Assembly (NCBI GenBank): GCA_964510785.1
Contig: CAZECM010000030.1
Coordinates: forward strand, 1 to 34,061
Direction of reading: 5' to 3'
DNA: 34,061 nt
Source: JAAYZM01 sp964510785
GTDB taxonomy: Bacteria > Actinomycetota > Actinomycetes > Actinomycetales > Cellulomonadaceae
Each line of letters opens with the position of its first letter. Within the stretch, counting starts at the first letter, position 1. This document shows, in pieces, positions 29,960 through 34,061 of the stretch. Below the pieces are notes generated by a model that made no database searches, had not been told where the DNA came from, and saw only the letters and a list, made by a program, of their open reading frames with translations. The translations under genes were made by a program, and so were the position numbers.

Positions 29960-31740
29960 GTCGTCGCCCCCTCGGAAGCTGCCCCGGGCGTCCCGAGGGC
30001 GGGCGCGCGTGGCGCGTCGTCGGTGGGAGAGCCGCCGACCTCCACGACCTCGTCCGCGGCGGCGAGCACGGCGGGGCGGTGCGTCACGAGGAGCACCGTG
30101 CTCCCGGCATCGCGCAGGGCGCGCACCGTCTCGAGCACGACGTGCTCCGCGGCCGTGTCGAGGTGCGCCGTGGGCTCGTCGAGCACCACGAGCGGCGCGG
30201 GTCGCAGCAGCACGCGGGTGAGCGCGACGCGCTGGCGCTGGCCCACGCTCAGCCCGACCCCGCCCCGACCCAGCGGGGTGTCCCAGCCGAGGGGGAGTGC
30301 CGCGACCACCTCGGAGAGTCCCGTGCGGGCCGCGGCCCGGTCACGCTCGGCGTCGGGCACGGCGCTGGCCACCGCGGGCTGGCCGACGCCGGCGCCCCCA
30401 CCGGCTCCGGCCGCCTCGGCGAGCGTCCCCGGTTCGAGCACGGGCCGCTGCGGCAGCCACGCGACCTGGGACCACAGGGTCGAGAGGTCGACGTCGGCGA
30501 GGTCGAGCTCTTCCCCGCCGGACACGAGCACGACACGCCCCGCGTCGGGCGCGACGAGCCCGAGCAGCACCTCGACCGCCGTCGACTTCCCGCCGCCGCT
30601 CGCCCCGGGCGCGTGCTCGCGCTCGCCGGGCCGAGNNNNNNNNNNGGCGAGCGCGAGCACGCGCCCGGGGCGCAGCTCGAAGCTCAGCCGCCGCGGGAAC
30701 TCCCCGTGCGCGGTCGCCACGCTGACGCCCTCGACCCGGATCGACGCGGCGGAGAGGTCCGGCACGGGCAGGGAACCGGCCACCGGTGCGGGCTCGTCGA
30801 GCACCGCGAACGCCTGCTCGGCGGCCGCGACCCCGTCGGTCGAGGCGTGGAAGTGCAGCCCCACCTGCCGCAGCGGTTGGAACACCTCGGGGGCGAGCAC
30901 GAGCACGGCGAGCCCCACCACGAGCCCGACGTCCCCGTACACCAGCCGCAGCCCCACCCCCACGGCCACGAGCGCCACGCACAGCGTCGTGAGGAGCTCG
31001 AGCACCATCCCCGAGAGGAACGCGATGCGCAGCGTGCCCATCGTCGCGCGGCGGTGGGCGTCTCCGAGCGAGCGCACGCGCGCGGCAGGCCCGATCTCGC
31101 GCCCGAACGCCCGCAGCGTCGGCAGGCCGGCCACCAGGTCGAGCACCTGCGCACCCAGGCGCTCCATCGCGGCGAGCCCGCGCTGCGAGCGGCCCTGCGT
31201 CATGACCCCCACGAGCCACATGAACAGCGGGACGAGCGGCACCGTCCCCGCGATGAGCGCCGCGGAGATCCAGTCGAGGTCGAGCACCACGAGCAGCGTC
31301 GCGGGCGTGAGGGTCGCGGCGAGCACGAGCTGGGGGAGGTAGCGCACGAAGTACGGCTCGAGGTTGTCGAGGCCGCGCGTAGCGAGAGTGACGACCTCGG
31401 CACCCCGGGCCGCGGAGGCGTGCCGGCCCGGTCGCGAGGCCGCGGTCACGACCTGGAGGCGCAGCTCGGCGACCGCGCGGGTCGCGGCCCGGTGCGCGAA
31501 CCGCTCCTGCACCGCGACCACGGCGGTGCGCACGGCGACGACGACGGCGAGCCAACCCACGAGCGGGGCCACCTCGGCGAGCGAGGCACCGTGCGCGATC
31601 GCACGCCCGAGCGCGTGCCCGAGGAGCAGCGCCTGCGCGACGGCGCACGCCGCCGTCAGCACACCGAGCGCAACCGTCAGCGCGAGGTAACCCCGGGCCG
31701 AGCGCGCGTACCGCAAGAGCCGTGGGTCGAGGGGCTTCAC
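29956..31740 (-). CDS. cydD: Thiol reductant ABC exporter subunit CydD (contains an assembly gap)
   Basis: 594 residues as assembled; about 581 if the artefact at 30601-30645 is removed. It is the partner of CydC, with an N-terminal six-helix membrane domain (GYLALTVALGVLTAACAVAQ; DNLEPYFVRYLPQLVLA, a CydD-typical block; DWISAALIAGTVPLVPLFMWL) and a C-terminal ATPase. Signature LSVGQRQRVALTRVLL and Walker B PLVVLDEPTAHLD are intact. Walker A is broken by ten Ns and a fold-back; the repaired reading is ALAGPSGGGKST. The signature has SVGQ instead of SGGQ. The start is GTG 31740, 45 bp after cydB. Confidence 0.9.
   Translation of the reverse strand: MKPLDPRLLRYARSARGYLALTVALGVLTAACAVAQALLLGHALGRAIAHGASLAEVAPLVGWLAVVVAVRTAVVAVQERFAHRAATRAVAELRLQVVTAASRPGRHASAARGAEVVTLATRGLDNLEPYFVRYLPQLVLAATLTPATLLVVLDLDWISAALIAGTVPLVPLFMWLVGVMTQGRSQRGLAAMERLGAQVLDLVAGLPTLRAFGREIGPAARVRSLGDAHRRATMGTLRIAFLSGMVLELLTTLCVALVAVGVGLRLVYGDVGLVVGLAVLVLAPEVFQPLRQVGLHFHASTDGVAAAEQAFAVLDEPAPVAGSLPVPDLSAASIRVEGVSVATAHGEFPRRLSFELRPGRVLALAXXXXRPGEREHAPGASGGGKSTAVEVLLGLVAPDAGRVVLVSGGEELDLADVDLSTLWSQVAWLPQRPVLEPGTLAEAAGAGGGAGVGQPAVASAVPDAERDRAAARTGLSEVVAALPLGWDTPLGRGGVGLSVGQRQRVALTRVLLRPAPLVVLDEPTAHLDTAAEHVVLETVRALRDAGSTVLLVTHRPAVLAAADEVVEVGGSPTDDAPRAPALGTPGAASEGATT
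30601..30672. other. Assembly gap with fold-back inverted repeat inside cydD
   Basis: Ten Ns (30636-30645) are flanked by perfect 27-bp inverted repeats, 30601-30627 and 30646-30672. Read on the plus strand, 30607-30635 encodes GRVLALAGP, which is cydD coding-strand sequence in the wrong orientation. Replacing the 45 nt at 30601-30645 by the six missing bases restores an intact Walker A in frame (net loss of 39 nt, 13 codons). Confidence 0.85.
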
Positions 31741-31785
31741 GCGGCCACGGTCTCACTCACGGGCGGGGCCCGCTCACCGTGAGGC

Positions 31786-32862
31786 TCACTCGCCGCCCGG
31801 GCGGACCGGCTCTTCGGCCTTGCGCAGCGTCAGCCCGATCCCGTCGGGGATGTGCGCGGCGGAGATCCGCTTGCGGAACACCCAGTACGTCCAGCCCTGG
31901 TACAGCAGCACGAGCGGCGTCAGCGCGACGGCGACCCACGTCATGATCGTGAGCGTGTAGTGCGTCGAGGAGGCGTTCGTCACCGTGAGGGAGTTCGCGG
32001 GGTCGAGCGCGGGCATGACGTCGGGGTACATCGAGCCGAAGATGAGCACGACGGCGGCCACGATCGTCACGGCCGTCCCGAGGAAGGCCCAGCCCTCGCG
32101 CCGAGCCCGGGTCGCGATGACGACCACCACGAGCGCCCCGGCCGCGAGCACCACGGCGAGCCAGGTCCACGCCACGGAGTGCGCGAGCTGCGCCCACACG
32201 GCCCACCCGCCGGCCACCAGGAGCGTCACGGGCGCGAGGCGCTCGGCGAGGCGGCCCGCACGCTCACGGATCTCGCCGTCGGACTTGAGCGCGAGGAACA
32301 CCGCACCGTGCGTGAGGAAGAGCAGCGTGGTCACGGCGCCGCCGAGCAGCGCGAACGGGCTCAGCAGCGCCCAGAACCCCCCCACGAACTGGTGGTTCGC
32401 GTCGAGCTCGACGCCGCGCACGAGGTTGGCGAACGCCACGCCCCACAGCACGGCCGGGGTCCACGAGCCGAACACGATCGCGCGGTCGGCCCACGCGCGC
32501 CACTGCTCGGACTCGATCTTGCCGCGCCACTCGAACGCGACGACCCGCACGATGAGTGCGAGCAGGATGAGGAGCAGCGGGATGTAGAAGCCGGAGAACA
32601 AGGTTGCGTACCACTCGGGGAACGCCGCGAACGTGGCACCGCCCGCGGTGAGCAGCCACACCTCGTTGCCGTCCCACACGGGGCCGATCGTGTTGATGAT
32701 GACGCGGCGGTTCTTCTCGCTCTCGCCGTCGGCCCCGGACGCCTTGCGCCGTCGGCCGAAGATGCCGAGCAGCATCCCGACGCCGAAGTCGAATCCTTCG
32801 AGCACGAGGTAGCCCGTCCACAGGACGGCGATCAGCAGGAACCAGACGGTGGCGAGCTCCAC
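31786..32862 (-). CDS. cydB: Cytochrome bd ubiquinol/menaquinol oxidase subunit II
   Basis: 358-residue membrane protein, the second subunit of the bd-type quinol oxidase that reduces oxygen at low tension. The family blocks VLEGFDFGVGMLLG (about 20-34), NTIGPVWDGNEVWLLTAGGA and FSGFYIPLLLILLALIVRVV are present. The C terminus has SMYPDVMPALDP and WVAVALTPLVLLYQGWTYWV. About eight to nine membrane helices can be counted. It starts with GTG 32862 with a perfect AGGAGG on the minus strand at 32873-32868, which overlaps the end of cydA. It lies between cydA and cydD in the canonical cydABDC order. Confidence 0.96.
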   Translation of the reverse strand: MELATVWFLLIAVLWTGYLVLEGFDFGVGMLLGIFGRRRKASGADGESEKNRRVIINTIGPVWDGNEVWLLTAGGATFAAFPEWYATLFSGFYIPLLLILLALIVRVVAFEWRGKIESEQWRAWADRAIVFGSWTPAVLWGVAFANLVRGVELDANHQFVGGFWALLSPFALLGGAVTTLLFLTHGAVFLALKSDGEIRERAGRLAERLAPVTLLVAGGWAVWAQLAHSVAWTWLAVVLAAGALVVVVIATRARREGWAFLGTAVTIVAAVVLIFGSMYPDVMPALDPANSLTVTNASSTHYTLTIMTWVAVALTPLVLLYQGWTYWVFRKRISAAHIPDGIGLTLRKAEEPVRPGGE

Positions 32863-32872
32863 GGCGGCCTCC

Positions 32873-34061
32873 TCAGTACGCGAAGGACAGCGGGCCGGCC
32901 GCGTCCTGATCGGGGTTGTCCGGGCTGGGGTCGTGCTCCACCTCGGCGATGCCCTCGACCGCGTAGCGGTGCATGAGGCGGTACCAGACGACGGCGAGCA
33001 CCCCGTAGAGGGCCGTGAAGGTGACGAGCGAGCCGATCACGTGACCGGCGCTCACGACCTCGGAGACACCGCGCGCCGTGAGCAGCCACACGCCGTCCAC
33101 CCCGGTGGGGTTGGGGGCCACGACCCACGGCTGGCGGCCCATCTCGGTGAAGATCCAGCCGAAGCTCGACGCGAGGAACGGCATCGGGATCGCGACGAGG
33201 GCGAGGCGCGCGAACCACGGGTTGTCGGTGATCCGGCCGCGGCGCGTGAGCCACAGCGCGGCGAGCGCGAGCGCCGCGGAGCCGATGCCGAGCCCGATCA
33301 TGAGCCGGAAGCTCCAGTACGTCACGGCGAGGTTGGGCTGGTAGGAGATCGGCTCGCCGTTCTCGTCGGTGTAGCCGAACTTCTCCTCGAACTCGGCCTG
33401 CAGGTCGTTGACCCCGCGGATCGTGGCGGAGAAGTCGCCCGTCGCGAGGAAGGACGTGAAGCCGGGCATCTCGATGACGTGGATCACGCCCTCGCACGAG
33501 TTGGACAGGTCGCCGATCGTGAGGATCGAGAACGCCGCGCCGTCCTGCGTCTCGCACAGCGCCTCGGCCGAGGCCATCTTCATGGGCTGCTGCTCGAACA
33601 TGAGCTTGGCCTGCCAGTCGCCGCTCGCGATGACGCCGACGCCGGACACGAGCATCGTCACCATGCCGAGCACGACGGCGGGCCGGTAGATGCGCGCCTT
33701 GTCGAGATTGCCGGCGCGCACGAGCCGGACCATCCACCACGCGGCGATGCCCGCGACGAAGGTGCCCGCGGTGAGGAACGCGGCGGAGATGGTGTGGGGG
33801 AAGGCGGCGAGCAGCGTGTTGTTCGTCAGCACGGCCACGATGTCGACCATCTCGGCGCGGCCCGTCTCGACGTTGAAGATCGTGCCGACGGGGTGCTGCA
33901 TCCACGAGTTGGCCGCGAGGATGAAGTAGGCGGACAGGTTCGTGGCGATCGCGACGGCCCAGATGCACGCGAGGTGGATCTTCTTGGGCAGCTTGTCCCA
34001 GCCGAAGATCCACAGGCCGAGGAACGTCGACTCGACGAAGAACGCGGCGAGCGCCTCCATC
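32873..34061 (-). CDS. cydA: Cytochrome bd oxidase subunit I (5' end outside the window)
   Basis: Partial gene; the first ~80-100 codons, including the first heme-ligand His, are beyond base 34061. CydA carries hemes b558, b595 and d and the quinol site. Visible are MEALAAFFVESTFLGLWIFG, the b558 His in AAFPHTISAAF, the Met ligand in SFRLMIGLGIGS, and EMGRQPW. The quinol loop (about EQQPMKMASAEALCETQDGA to YQPNLAVTYW) is of the short type, lacking the long C-terminal insertion of E. coli CydA. It is the first visible gene of the minus-strand cydABDC-kinase operon; the promoter is not in the window. Confidence 0.96.
   Translation of the reverse strand, partial: MEALAAFFVESTFLGLWIFGWDKLPKKIHLACIWAVAIATNLSAYFILAANSWMQHPVGTIFNVETGRAEMVDIVAVLTNNTLLAAFPHTISAAFLTAGTFVAGIAAWWMVRLVRAGNLDKARIYRPAVVLGMVTMLVSGVGVIASGDWQAKLMFEQQPMKMASAEALCETQDGAAFSILTIGDLSNSCEGVIHVIEMPGFTSFLATGDFSATIRGVNDLQAEFEEKFGYTDENGEPISYQPNLAVTYWSFRLMIGLGIGSAALALAALWLTRRGRITDNPWFARLALVAIPMPFLASSFGWIFTEMGRQPWVVAPNPTGVDGVWLLTARGVSEVVSAGHVIGSLVTFTALYGVLAVVWYRLMHRYAVEGIAEVEHDPSPDNPDQDAAGPLSFAY

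Noticed and set aside
30601..30672. Genuine 27-bp inverted repeat or small insertion in cydD
   Set aside because: It brackets Ns, repeats cydD's own coding sequence in reverse, and its removal restores a canonical Walker A in frame; an assembly artefact is simpler.

Overview
The window is chromosomal DNA from a very high-G+C actinobacterium. The dense, GC3-rich coding, the many GTG starts and the gene order fit a Micrococcales genome near Cellulomonadaceae or Promicromonosporaceae. The family assignment is inferred from style and synteny, not from a search. No rRNA, tRNA, CRISPR array, prophage or complete IS is visible, and no stretch over 300 bp lacks a gene.

Layout: (1) 1-2.9 kb: the 3' end of leuD, a convergent LLM-type flavin oxidoreductase, and a MurA-family enolpyruvyl transferase. 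(2) 3.0-6.7 kb: an ABC exporter (ATPase, permease) followed by a DesK/NarL-type two-component system. (3) 6.7-8.5 kb: a PlsC-type acyltransferase and gpsA, an adjacent phospholipid-precursor pair. (4) 8.5-10.6 kb: a repeat-bearing intergenic region, then a minus-strand operon of a Cys/Met-metabolism PLP enzyme and a LysE-type exporter. (5) 10.7-14.2 kb: ddl, a DUF3515 lipoprotein, thiL, a GNAT acetyltransferase and rpmB. (6) 14.4-22.3 kb: a housekeeping block fakA-like, recG, rsmD, coaD, sepIVA-like, DUF177, rpmF, rnc, mutM, in the order usual for Actinobacteria. (7) 22.3-26.4 kb: a variable segment with a frame-broken gene, a parDE toxin-antitoxin pair, a D-2-hydroxyacid dehydrogenase, a DosR-like regulator and a solitary AbiEi/DUF559-type gene bracketed by 27-bp perfect direct repeats. 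(8) 26.5-34.06 kb: a minus-strand operon cydA-cydB-cydD-cydC followed by a DosS/DevS-like two-GAF sensor kinase. cydA runs off the window end.

How the genes work together: cytochrome bd oxidase (CydAB), its assembly exporter (CydDC) and a kinase with a putative heme-binding GAF domain form one transcription unit. A DosR-like response regulator lies convergent to it, so this looks like a respiration and oxygen-sensing locus. The AbiEi-like cassette sits between the kinase and the regulator, in the place where their terminators would meet.

Two points stand out. First, each 27-bp repeat around the AbiEi-like gene forms one arm of a long hairpin, which suggests a gene moved into a terminator stem-loop. 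Second, about fifteen genes have a TANNNT-like (or CANNNT) -10 hexamer ending only 6-8 nt before the start codon, the signature of leaderless transcription. One assembly problem is visible: a 10-N gap in cydD is flanked by a perfect 27-bp inverted repeat that looks like a fold-back artefact.
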